DNA from: Roseiarcus sp963820775
GTDB lineage: Bacteria > Pseudomonadota > Alphaproteobacteria > Rhizobiales > Beijerinckiaceae
Assembly (NCBI GenBank): GCA_963820775.1
Contig: CAWGBF010000015.1
Location: 248,001 to 312,000 of the forward strand
DNA length: 64,000 nt
Direction: 5' to 3'
Numbering within the stretch: position 1 is the first letter of the stretch; each line of letters starts with the position of its first letter. The position numbers and the translations under genes are program-made. The notes beneath the pieces were generated by a model, which saw nothing but the letters and a program-made list of their open reading frames with translations, was not told the origin of the DNA and searched no databases. This document shows, in pieces, positions 1 through 7,339 of the stretch.

Positions 1-2
1 TG

Positions 3-32
3 CGCGAACTCAGCGAGCCGCAGGCCTCCTGA
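3..32 (+). CDS. Possible 3' end of an upstream gene
   Basis: The first bases read, in one forward frame, as nine codons followed by TGA. This could be the tail of a gene that starts left of the window. Nothing else supports it, and the gene to the right is on the opposite strand. Confidence 0.2.
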   Translation, partial: RELSEPQAS

Positions 33-48
33 GGCTAAGACCGCCGGC

Positions 49-723
49 TCACCTGCGTCCGCCAAGCTCGTCGATGTGAACGAGCAAATCCGCCGGGTCC
101 TCGTAGACGCGGAAGGCGGTGGCTTGCTGCAGTTCGCTGGCGCCGTAACCGCCGCACAAGAGCCCGACGCCGAGCGCGCGACAGCGCGCCGCCGCCAGCA
201 TGTCCCAGATGCTGTCCCCGACCACGACGGCGGTCTCGATCGGCGCGTTCAGGCGGGCCGCGGCGGCCAGGAACAGGTCGGGATCGGGCTTCGCGTATTT
301 GACCTGATCGCGCGTCACCACCGGGGTGAGAGCGGGATCGACGCCGAGCGCGGCCAGGTTGACTGACGCCGTCTCCATTCGGCCGCTGGTGGCGATCGCC
401 CACGGAAGTCCTGCGTTGGTCAGCCAAGCCAGCAATTCGCGAGCGCCGGGCAGCGGGCGAATCGAAGCCGACATCCGGCGATAGGCCTCAGCGTGCAGGT
501 GGCGCAGGCGCTCGAGCCGGTCATCGCTGAGGTCCATTCCGGTTTCGCGTTTGAGCTGATTGGTGAACAGCCCGCCGCTCATGCCGATCTTGCGATGGAT
601 GCGCCAGACAGAGATGTTGACGCCTTCCGCGTCGAGGGCCTCCTTCCAGGCCAGCACGTGCTGGTAGACGCTGTCGACGAGCGTTCCGTCGAGATCGAAC
701 AGAAATACGGGCTCGATGCGCAT
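49..723 (-). CDS. HAD-superfamily hydrolase (phosphoglycolate phosphatase-like)
   Basis: Predicted cytoplasmic phosphatase of 224 residues, the usual size for subfamily IA HAD enzymes. HAD motif I DLDGT lies at residues 9-13, supplying the nucleophile and acid/base aspartates. Motif II is the ATSGR stretch, motif III the lysine in KYAKPDPD, and motif IV the acidic VVGDSIWD. An alpha-helical cap lies between motifs I and II. The ATG at 723 is chosen because motif I follows at once and a GAGGA ribosome site sits about 9 bases upstream; an upstream in-frame extension is arginine/proline-rich and unlikely. The substrate cannot be read from sequence. It stands alone and is not obviously in an operon. 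Confidence 0.85.
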   Translation of the reverse strand: MRIEPVFLFDLDGTLVDSVYQHVLAWKEALDAEGVNISVWRIHRKIGMSGGLFTNQLKRETGMDLSDDRLERLRHLHAEAYRRMSASIRPLPGARELLAWLTNAGLPWAIATSGRMETASVNLAALGVDPALTPVVTRDQVKYAKPDPDLFLAAAARLNAPIETAVVVGDSIWDMLAAARCRALGVGLLCGGYGASELQQATAFRVYEDPADLLVHIDELGGRR

Positions 724-993
724 CGACCTGGGTCCTCGAGATGGCATCGCGGGGCGGGGAGCGCGCCAAGGAAGTGGAGGAAGCAATGGCGCCAGTCCGC
801 GCGTTCGTTGTCAATCGCAATTCGGATCTCGCGCGCCGCGCCTCGCCACTGCAGGCTTTGATTGCTGTCTTCTTAGAGCTTCAATGTTGTGTTAAGTATT
901 ACGCTCGCCAGTAAAGGTTAATCTTAAGGCGTTCTTTGCTAGACTGCCGATTCATGTCATAACCTGTTGACGGCTCTTAAAGGGAGCAAATTG

Positions 994-1227
994 ATGTACG
1001 GATTGAATCAGATCGGCTCGACTGTCCGGGACTTCATCGACGCTGCGCTTCACCCCTCGGTCGCCAACCTCCCCGCAGGTTTCCTTGTCCTTGTCTTCGC
1101 AGTTCTGATGATCACGGCGCTGCCGGAAAGCGCGCGGCAGAAAGTGCGACTGGCCAGCCTGACGGCGGTCGGATTGATTGTTAGTCTTTCCCTGACCTGG
1201 CCGGTGACCTCGGCGATTCTGCGCTGA
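994..1227 (+). CDS. Small two-TM membrane protein, unknown function
   Basis: Protein of 77 residues with two hydrophobic stretches (about residues 28-46 and 55-73) joined by a short loop containing PESARQK, so probably an inner-membrane hairpin. The start is set by AGGGAG at 981-986, 7 bases before the ATG. An earlier in-frame TTG at 967 would put that ribosome site inside the gene. A strong hairpin terminator follows within 70 bases, so this looks like a monocistronic gene. I do not recognise the family. Confidence 0.6.
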   Translation: MYGLNQIGSTVRDFIDAALHPSVANLPAGFLVLVFAVLMITALPESARQKVRLASLTAVGLIVSLSLTWPVTSAILR

Positions 1228-1267
1228 CTGGCGCCCCAGTCGCCGCTTTTCAATCGATCTGTCGACG

Positions 1268-1296
1268 CGGCCGCCTCCGGGCGGCCGTCTTTATTT
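1268..1296 (+). terminator. Rho-independent terminator
   Basis: Perfect 8-bp GC stem (1268-1275 with 1280-1287), loop TCCG, followed by the T-rich tract TCTTTATTT. It lies just downstream of the small membrane protein gene and points with it. Confidence 0.75.
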
Positions 1297-1332
1297 GTGC
1301 GCGAATAATCGCCGCGGCTCTCTTGCATCCGC

Positions 1333-1569
1333 TCAATAGCGGGGGTGAACCCGCGGCGCGGCGGCGCCGATGCAGCGGACGCCGAGCCTGTGGAGAACGG
1401 CGTCGCTTCTGGCCGAGGGATCGGGCGCCCCGGTCAAATTGGCTCTAAGCGGGGTCATGGCGCCGCAAGCCGAATAAGGGAGATTTATTTCTGCGGCATG
1501 CGCCTGAGGTTGAGCGGCGGCGGAGCCAAGAGGGCAGAGCAGGGCAATCGCGCCACAGATTATGCGCAT
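1333..1569 (-). CDS. Small secreted protein, unknown
   Basis: Predicted 78-residue protein. The N-terminus looks like a signal peptide: MRIICGAIALLCPLGSAAA followed by AQPQAHAAE, with cleavage plausible after an AxA motif. The mature part has two cysteines (in SACGAM and VRCIGA), so one disulfide is possible. The ATG at 1569 has GGGGAA about 9 bases upstream. No family is recognised. The coding call rests on the signal peptide and ribosome site alone. Confidence 0.4.
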   Translation of the reverse strand: MRIICGAIALLCPLGSAAAQPQAHAAEINLPYSACGAMTPLRANLTGAPDPSARSDAVLHRLGVRCIGAAAPRVHPRY

Positions 1570-1720
1570 TGGTATGGTTCCCCAATTCTTCGCACGTCCT
1601 TCGTCCAAGCCAGGACGCAGCGGCGCTCGCCGGGCCGACAAACGCGCTCGATCGATCCGATCCTAGGCGGCAAGGCTGGATCGAGGCTGACGCGGCGCGC
1701 GGCGGCGCGAGCGGGCTCGC

Positions 1721-2530
1721 TCACAACAGAAAGGCCAGCGCCAACTCGCACGGCTGCTCCGCCTTCAGCGTCAGCTGGCCGTCGGCGCGGGTCCGTCCAA
1801 GATTGACGGCAGCCACCGGTTTTCCGAGGCTCGCGGCCCGTTGGACGAAGCGGAAGCCGGAATAAACCATCAGCGAGGAGCCGACGATCAGCATGGCGTC
1901 GGCTTCATCCAGATGGCGGCGGGCTGCATCGACCCGGTCGCGGGGCACGTTCTCGCCGAAAAAAACCACGTCGGGCTTGAGCACGCCGCCGCAGCGTGGG
2001 CAAGACGGAATGACGAAGGACGAAAAGTCCGCTCCTTCGAGGTCGGCGTCGCCGTCCGGCGCTTCCGTTGCGTCGAGATCGAGCCAATCGCCGTTCAGTC
2101 GGCAGAGTTCGTCCTGCAGCTCGTCGCGCGCCGATCTGCGCTCACAATCCATGCAGCGCACGAGATCGATCCGCCCGTGCAGGTCGATCACCTGCGTGCT
2201 GCCGGCCGTCTGGTGCAGCCGGTCCACGTTCTGGGTGAGCAGCAGCTCAGTTCTGCCTATCGCCTCAAGCCGGGCTAGAGCGCGATGCGCGTCGTTGGGC
2301 CGGGCCTGACGAATGCGTCGCCAACCAATGAGGCTACGCGCCCAATAGCGCTGGCGGATTTTCTCCTCCCGCATGAAGGCTTGATACGTAACTGGCTGCG
2401 CGCGCTTCCACTGGCCATCGGCGTCGCGATAGTCGGGAATACCCGATCGTGTGCTGCAGCCGGCGCCGGTCAAGACGAAAAGACGTCGATGCTGCTCGAC
2501 GAAGTCCTGGAGGCTGGCGTGTTCGCTCAT
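1721..2530 (-). CDS. Sirtuin (NAD-dependent protein deacylase, class II-like)
   Basis: SIR2-family enzyme of 269 residues that removes acyl groups from lysines using NAD. NAD-binding GAGCSTRSGIPDYR is at 22-35, TQNVDRLHQTAG at 99-110, and the catalytic His118 in DLHGR. Two zinc-binding pairs are seen at C126/C129 and C177/C180. FFGENVP and VGSSL complete the cofactor site. The insertion between the zinc pairs and the overall length match bacterial SIRT4-like sirtuins rather than the shorter CobB. It is divergent from the TRAP operon. Possible targets such as metabolic synthetases cannot be deduced from context. Confidence 0.9.
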   Translation of the reverse strand: MSEHASLQDFVEQHRRLFVLTGAGCSTRSGIPDYRDADGQWKRAQPVTYQAFMREEKIRQRYWARSLIGWRRIRQARPNDAHRALARLEAIGRTELLLTQNVDRLHQTAGSTQVIDLHGRIDLVRCMDCERRSARDELQDELCRLNGDWLDLDATEAPDGDADLEGADFSSFVIPSCPRCGGVLKPDVVFFGENVPRDRVDAARRHLDEADAMLIVGSSLMVYSGFRFVQRAASLGKPVAAVNLGRTRADGQLTLKAEQPCELALAFLL

Positions 2531-2712
2531 GAGCTACGTTACCGCCGCCAAGCGAAGCGCGCCATTCGCGGGCGCCGGTCCTGCGCTCGTTCATCCCCAC
2601 CATCATTGCGAGGGGGGCCGTCAGCTGTGATGGACATGGGTCGCGCATATAGGTACGCTCACCGAAAAAAACATAGCCGCGTCCATAAGCGGCCAGCGGG
2701 GAGGAGAGCGAG

Positions 2713-3714
2713 ATGGGCCGAAGGCGGTTGCGCGCGGCGGTCATCGCGATGGCGGTTGGCATTCTTCCCGTGATGGCGGCGCGGGCGGATTCGGCGCGCC
2801 ATTTCAGTTTCGCCTACGACCAGCCGCACTCGACCGGCTATGGCGTCGCGGCGGACCTGTTCAATAACAAGCTCATCGAGGTGAGCAACGGGTCGATGGC
2901 GATCGACCAGTTTCCCGGCGCGCAACTGGGGCAGGAGCCCCAGATGCTGCAAAAGATACGCACCGGCGACATCGATTTCATGATCAGCTCGACCGCCAAT
3001 GCGGCGACCGTGGCGCCGGAATCGAGCGTGCTGTCGCTCCACTATCTCTTCCGTTCGGAAGACCAGTTGATCAAGGCGATCGCCGACCCCCGGCTGATCG
3101 CAGCGGTTAGGGAGATGTTCGACGCGACCGTCAAGGATGGGCACGTGCTGGCGCTTGCTACGCTCGGCCTTCGCGATCTTTACGGCAAGCGCCCGGTCGC
3201 CTCGGTCGGCGACCTCAAAGGCTTCAAGGTTCGGGTCCAGGCGACTCCGACCGAGGACACGCTGTTCCCGGCCTACGGCGCGCAGACTGTCCACATGCCG
3301 TTCGGCAGTGTCTACACCTCGCTGCAGACCGGGGTCGTCGACTTCGCTGAGAATGGCGTCAACGTCTACGACAGCAACAAGCACTATGAAGTGGCGCCGG
3401 TGCTGTCGATGACCGAGCACGAGGCCAACAACAGCGTCATTTGGATCAGCGACAAGCTATGGGCGTCGCTGACCGACGAGCAGAAGGGCTGGGTGCAGGC
3501 GGCGGCGACAGAGGTCGGATTGAAGCAGCCGGCGCAGGCGATCGCGCTCGAACACAAGTCGCTCGCCAAGCTGCAAAAACTCGGCGTCAAAGTCGTCACT
3601 GACGTCGACAAGGCGAGCTTCATCAAGATTGCCGCGCCGCTGCAGGATAGACTCGCCAAAGGCCTTGGCCCGCACGCGGAAAAGATCCTGCAGGTCTGTC
3701 GTTCGATCGAATAG
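2713..3714 (+). CDS. dctP: TRAP transporter solute-binding protein (DctP family)
   Basis: Periplasmic binding protein of a tripartite ATP-independent transporter, 333 residues. A signal peptide covers about residues 1-26 (hydrophobic run ending VMAARADS). DctP signatures follow: the arginine-containing stretch GFKVRVQATP near 168-177, which in the family contacts the carboxylate of the ligand, and the ENGVNVYDSNKHYEV block. A GGGAGGAG ribosome site precedes the ATG. It is first in a three-gene operon with the small and large permease genes. The ligand is probably a carboxylate or sugar acid by family precedent, not by direct evidence. Confidence 0.92.
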   Translation: MGRRRLRAAVIAMAVGILPVMAARADSARHFSFAYDQPHSTGYGVAADLFNNKLIEVSNGSMAIDQFPGAQLGQEPQMLQKIRTGDIDFMISSTANAATVAPESSVLSLHYLFRSEDQLIKAIADPRLIAAVREMFDATVKDGHVLALATLGLRDLYGKRPVASVGDLKGFKVRVQATPTEDTLFPAYGAQTVHMPFGSVYTSLQTGVVDFAENGVNVYDSNKHYEVAPVLSMTEHEANNSVIWISDKLWASLTDEQKGWVQAAATEVGLKQPAQAIALEHKSLAKLQKLGVKVVTDVDKASFIKIAAPLQDRLAKGLGPHAEKILQVCRSIE

Positions 3715-3718
3715 GGCG

Positions 3719-4255
3719 ATGGACGGGCGCGCCGACCTCGTCCTCGCGGCCGATCGCCACCTGAAGTGGCGGGCGCTGGACCCGCTCGAGCAATTTCTGA
3801 TGCAGCTCTGCGGCGTGTGTCTGGTTGGCTTCACTTCAACGACGCTGCTTGACGTTGTTGCAAGAGTGGCTGGCCATCCCCTGCTGTGGCCCCAGGAAGT
3901 GACGTCCGCTTTCTTCATCTACGGCGTCTTCATTGGCGCCTCGGTCGCGACGCGGCGCAACGATCACCTGCAGCTCCTGGCCTTGACCGAGTTGATGAGC
4001 GGCGCGACGCGGCGGGTGTTCGAGGTGATGAATCGCGCCGTCGTGATGGGCGTCGGCCTCTTCCTCGTTGTTTATGGCTGGCAGAATTTCCTCACCGGCT
4101 TCGGCAGTTTCCGCATGCCGTCGATGCTGCCCATCGCCTATCTCTACGCGCCCATTCCGCTGTGCGGAGCACTGGTTGCTCTCTTCAGCGTCGAGCAGAT
4201 TGTCAATGGTCTGCGCCACGGCTTTGAGCCCGCGCCCGCTTCGCGCGCCGCCTAA
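3719..4255 (+). CDS. dctQ: TRAP transporter small permease (DctQ)
   Basis: Small membrane subunit of 178 residues with four predicted TM helices (roughly residues 24-45, 56-74, 97-116 and 139-160 in this start). The conserved WPQEV motif lies between helices 1 and 2. The start is the ATG at 3719, four bases after the dctP stop; a longer frame beginning inside dctP is arginine-rich and spurious. It forms the membrane complex with the DctM subunit immediately downstream. Confidence 0.9.
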   Translation: MDGRADLVLAADRHLKWRALDPLEQFLMQLCGVCLVGFTSTTLLDVVARVAGHPLLWPQEVTSAFFIYGVFIGASVATRRNDHLQLLALTELMSGATRRVFEVMNRAVVMGVGLFLVVYGWQNFLTGFGSFRMPSMLPIAYLYAPIPLCGALVALFSVEQIVNGLRHGFEPAPASRAA

Positions 4256-4260
4256 GCGCG

Positions 4261-5598
4261 ATGCCGAACAGCGTCATCCTCCTGATCATGACCGCGCTGT
4301 TTCTCATGCTCGGCTATCTCGGCGTTCCGGTGGCGTTTTCGCTCATGGCGGGGGTTATCGTCGGAACGATGCTGACGCCGATCTCGCTGCAGTCGATCGT
4401 CGGGCAGGCATTCAATGGGGTCGACTCGGAAGCCTTGATGGCGATCCCGTTCTTCCTCTTGGTCGGCGAACTGATGACGTCGGCGAACGTCGTCGTGCGC
4501 ATCGCCGAACTGTCGCAGGCCCTAGTCGGCCACATTCGCGGCGGACTTGCGCAGGTGACCACGGTCTTCAGCATGTTCTTTTCCGGCATGTCGGGATCAT
4601 CGTCGGCCGACGTCGCGGTGTTAAGCCGGACGATGGCTCGCCCGATGGCGAAAGAAGGCTATTCGCCTGCCTTCGTCGCGGCGCTGATCGCCGCCGCCTC
4701 GACCATCGCCAATCTCGTGCCGCCGAGCATCATGGCGGTCGTTTATGGCGCGGTCGGCAATGTCTCGATCGCGGGGCTGTTTCTCGCCGGCATTCTGCCG
4801 GGCCTCATGATCGGCGCCGGCCTCATGCTGTTCTGCTATTTCTTCGGACCGGTCGGATTTCGCCGGCCGCGCTCGAGTTTCAAGAACCTGCTCGGCGCCG
4901 CCCAAGCGGCGGCGCTGCCCGGGCTGATTCCGGTGATTCTCCTTGGCGGCATCATGACCGGTTGGTTCACGCCGACAGAAGCGGGCGTGGTCGCGGTCGC
5001 CTATATTCTCATCGTCGTGATTCCTGCGCTCAATCCGGGCCATATGAGGTCGGTATGGCTCGACTTTGTGCAAGCCGGACTGATCTACTCGTTGCCGCTG
5101 ATCACGATCGCCGCCGCATCCGCCTTCGGCTGGCTGCTAGCCTATTTGCGCGGTCCCATCGTCGTCTCGGGGTGGATCGGCGATGTGGCGGGCGGCGATC
5201 CGCGCGCCATCATGTTCCTCCTGGTGGCGGTGTTCACCATTGTGGGCGACTTCATCGAACCGATCCCGGCGATCATCATCTTCATGCCGGTTGTGAATCA
5301 ACTCACTGACCAGGCGTCGATCAACAGCGTGCATATGGGCATCGTGCTTATAATCACGCTCGCCTTTGGCTTGATCACGCCGCCATATGGACTGTCGCTT
5401 TTGATGGCGTCCAAGTTCGTCGGTGTCCGATTCTCTGCGGCGTTGCGGGCATCGTCGCCGATTTACGTCATCTTCTTCGTGACGATCGCGTTCGCCATCT
5501 TTTTCCCGCAAGCCGTGCTTTGGCTGCCTAAGACGCTGTTTCCGGAATCGGTCGGCTGTTTCAAGGCGCCGGACCGCGGCCGATACATTTGCCCGTGA
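4261..5598 (+). CDS. dctM: TRAP transporter large permease (DctM)
   Basis: Ion-coupled transport subunit of 445 residues with about 11-12 TM helices, the usual size. Typical DctM blocks are visible: FFLLVGELM near 62-70, the GMSGSSSADVA loop, the LVPPSI re-entrant segment, GWFTPTEAG and FGLITPPYG. It starts 5 bases after dctQ. The C-terminus runs about 20 residues past the last TM (FPESVGCFKAPDRGRYICP), a little longer than usual. The gene ends 5 bases short of the convergent amidohydrolase, which may act on the same class of compound. Confidence 0.93.
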   Translation: MPNSVILLIMTALFLMLGYLGVPVAFSLMAGVIVGTMLTPISLQSIVGQAFNGVDSEALMAIPFFLLVGELMTSANVVVRIAELSQALVGHIRGGLAQVTTVFSMFFSGMSGSSSADVAVLSRTMARPMAKEGYSPAFVAALIAAASTIANLVPPSIMAVVYGAVGNVSIAGLFLAGILPGLMIGAGLMLFCYFFGPVGFRRPRSSFKNLLGAAQAAALPGLIPVILLGGIMTGWFTPTEAGVVAVAYILIVVIPALNPGHMRSVWLDFVQAGLIYSLPLITIAAASAFGWLLAYLRGPIVVSGWIGDVAGGDPRAIMFLLVAVFTIVGDFIEPIPAIIIFMPVVNQLTDQASINSVHMGIVLIITLAFGLITPPYGLSLLMASKFVGVRFSAALRASSPIYVIFFVTIAFAIFFPQAVLWLPKTLFPESVGCFKAPDRGRYICP

Positions 5599-5603
5599 CG
5601 GCC

Positions 5604-6554
5604 CTAGCCGAACCCATAGAGCGCCGCCGGATTAGTCACCAGAATGTGATTGCGGGTCGCTTCGTTGGGGGCCCAATCGGCCAGGAGGTCGAACAGAATC
5701 GCGTCGTCCGGCTTGCGGTCCGCTTTCTCGGTCGGGTGCGGCCAGTCGCTGGCCCACACCAATCGCTCCGGCGACGCCTTCACATAGGCCCGCGCAACCG
5801 TGCTGACATCGACGTAAGCGGGCGGGCCTGTCCTCGTGTCCTGGTAGGCGCCGGAAAGCTTCACCCAGGTCCGGCCCTTGTCGAGGAGTTTCAGCACCAA
5901 TGCGAACGCCGGATGATCGACGCCGGCTGGCTGAGGAATGCGCGCCAGATGGTCGAACACGATCGGCGAGGGCAGCCGCTGCAGGAGGTCCGCATTCTCG
6001 ACGATGTGGTCGCCCAGCATGTGGATCTGGACGTGCCAGCCGAGATCGTTGACGCGCTTCGAAAGCGGCTCGAGCATGTCGATGGTGGTCGCGCCGGACT
6101 GGACGAGATTGAAGCGGACGCCGCGAACGCCGAGATCGTTCAGCCGCTTGAGTTCGGCGTCGGTGACGCTCGTATCGACCACCGCGACGCCGCGTGCGGT
6201 CGCGCCGAGCTTGGCCATCGCGTCGAGGCTGACGGAATTGTCCGTCCCGTAGGTCGACGGCGTGACCACGACGTTGCGCGTCGTCCCAATCCGCTTCTGG
6301 AACAGGCGATAGGCGTCGACGGTCGCATCGGGCGGCCGTAGCTTGGCGTTGGGAGCGACCGGAAAGCGGCTGTCGTATATGTGCATGTGGCAATCGCAGG
6401 CGTTCGGCGGCGCCTTGAGCTTGGGCGCTTCGATCCCTGACGACCATGGCGCCGCCTGCTGCGTCTGCGCTGTCGAAGTCTTGATCCCCGCTGCCGCCAT
6501 GATCGCCGCTCCCATTGCTCTGACAAAGCCTCGGCGGGCGATTTCGCCGCTCAT
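5604..6554 (-). CDS. Tat-exported amidohydrolase (PDC-lactonase-like TIM barrel)
   Basis: Predicted 316-residue metal-dependent hydrolase of the amidohydrolase_2 family, which includes 2-pyrone-4,6-dicarboxylate and sugar-lactone hydrolases. The N-terminus MSGEIARRGFVRAMG followed by a hydrophobic stretch is a twin-arginine-type signal, so the enzyme probably acts in the periplasm. Barrel landmarks are CDCHMHIYD, QIHMLGDH, FDHLAR and ASDWPHP, the last carrying the catalytic aspartate. The ATG at 6554 has its own GGGGAGGA ribosome site 8 bases upstream. The same frame is open upstream into a UDG-like gene, so a 573-residue read-through product is possible on paper. It converges on the TRAP operon, which suggests a shared substrate. 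Confidence 0.8.
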   Translation of the reverse strand: MSGEIARRGFVRAMGAAIMAAAGIKTSTAQTQQAAPWSSGIEAPKLKAPPNACDCHMHIYDSRFPVAPNAKLRPPDATVDAYRLFQKRIGTTRNVVVTPSTYGTDNSVSLDAMAKLGATARGVAVVDTSVTDAELKRLNDLGVRGVRFNLVQSGATTIDMLEPLSKRVNDLGWHVQIHMLGDHIVENADLLQRLPSPIVFDHLARIPQPAGVDHPAFALVLKLLDKGRTWVKLSGAYQDTRTGPPAYVDVSTVARAYVKASPERLVWASDWPHPTEKADRKPDDAILFDLLADWAPNEATRNHILVTNPAALYGFG

Positions 6555-7325
6555 GCTCGCATCCTCCCCGGGCCTGTGCGGAACCTCGCCGGCCTCAGCG
6601 ATCAGACTAAGCCAGTCCTGGAGCGGTTCAAAGTCTTGGTGAAATCCAGCGCCGGCCGGCGTCACGATCCGGGCGACCTCCGCCCGCAGAACCGGCAACA
6701 GCTCGATTTCGAACCAGGGATTGCGCTTGAGCCACGCGTTGTTCCGCCAGGAGGGATGGGGCAGGGGGATCAGGCGGGGGCAGTCGCTTGAGCGATGGAC
6801 GTCGCGCCACTTGCCGACCGTTTCGCTCAAACCCTTGGCGACGGTCTTGGCGTCAAGATGCCACTTCTGGGCATACTGGCCGACAAGCAGAATGAGCTCG
6901 AGATTTGGCAAAAGCGCCAACAGACGCTTGCGCCACAATTCCGCGCACTCGCCGCGCGGAGGCAGGTCGCCGCCATTGCCGTCGAGGCCGGGAAAACAGA
7001 ACCCCATCGCCACGATCGCAACCGTCTTGGGGTCATAGAAGATCTCTTCCCCGATCCCGAGCCAGCTGCGCAGCCGCACGCCCGATGGATCGGTGTATGG
7101 ACGCCCCGAAGCATGCACCCGCACGCCAGGAGCCTGTCCGGCGATACAGAGGCGGGCAGAGGTTGAGACCTGGAAGACCGGTCGCGGCTCATGCGGCAAC
7201 GGAGTCCCGTATCGGGGCGCGTCGCGACAGACGCGGCAGGCCCGGATGTCTTCGGTCAGGGCGGCGAGTGAAGAGCAAGAGGAGTCCACGGCCCCTGAAC
7301 TATCCGAGCCTCGCTGAGCGATCAA
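5604..7325 (-). CDS. UDG-superfamily protein, open in frame into the amidohydrolase
   Basis: The first 215 or so codons encode a uracil-DNA glycosylase superfamily domain. Visible are CRVCRDAP near 33-40, GQAPG, DPSGVRLRSW, GFCFPGLDGNGGDLPPRGEC and LPHPSWRN. Two cysteine pairs, C-x2-C and a later C-x16-C, fit an iron-sulfur cluster as in family 4/5 enzymes. The domain should end at about ...VLRAEVARIV, but no stop occurs and the frame continues through about 45 untypical residues into the Tat signal of the amidohydrolase. Shifting by one base at that point gives an immediate TGA. The start is a TTG at 7325, 14 bases after the reductase stop with GAGGA upstream; a GTG at 7289 is an alternative. 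It probably works as a separate DNA repair protein of about 230 residues. Confidence 0.65.
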   Translation of the reverse strand: MIAQRGSDSSGAVDSSCSSLAALTEDIRACRVCRDAPRYGTPLPHEPRPVFQVSTSARLCIAGQAPGVRVHASGRPYTDPSGVRLRSWLGIGEEIFYDPKTVAIVAMGFCFPGLDGNGGDLPPRGECAELWRKRLLALLPNLELILLVGQYAQKWHLDAKTVAKGLSETVGKWRDVHRSSDCPRLIPLPHPSWRNNAWLKRNPWFEIELLPVLRAEVARIVTPAGAGFHQDFEPLQDWLSLIAEAGEVPHRPGEDASMSGEIARRGFVRAMGAAIMAAAGIKTSTAQTQQAAPWSSGIEAPKLKAPPNACDCHMHIYDSRFPVAPNAKLRPPDATVDAYRLFQKRIGTTRNVVVTPSTYGTDNSVSLDAMAKLGATARGVAVVDTSVTDAELKRLNDLGVRGVRFNLVQSGATTIDMLEPLSKRVNDLGWHVQIHMLGDHIVENADLLQRLPSPIVFDHLARIPQPAGVDHPAFALVLKLLDKGRTWVKLSGAYQDTRTGPPAYVDVSTVARAYVKASPERLVWASDWPHPTEKADRKPDDAILFDLLADWAPNEATRNHILVTNPAALYGFG

Positions 7326-7339
7326 TCCGGAGCAGTTCC

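Noticed and set aside
4068..5309. 413-codon frame overlapping dctQ and dctM
   Set aside because: Out-of-frame shadow of two clear TM proteins; arginine-rich.
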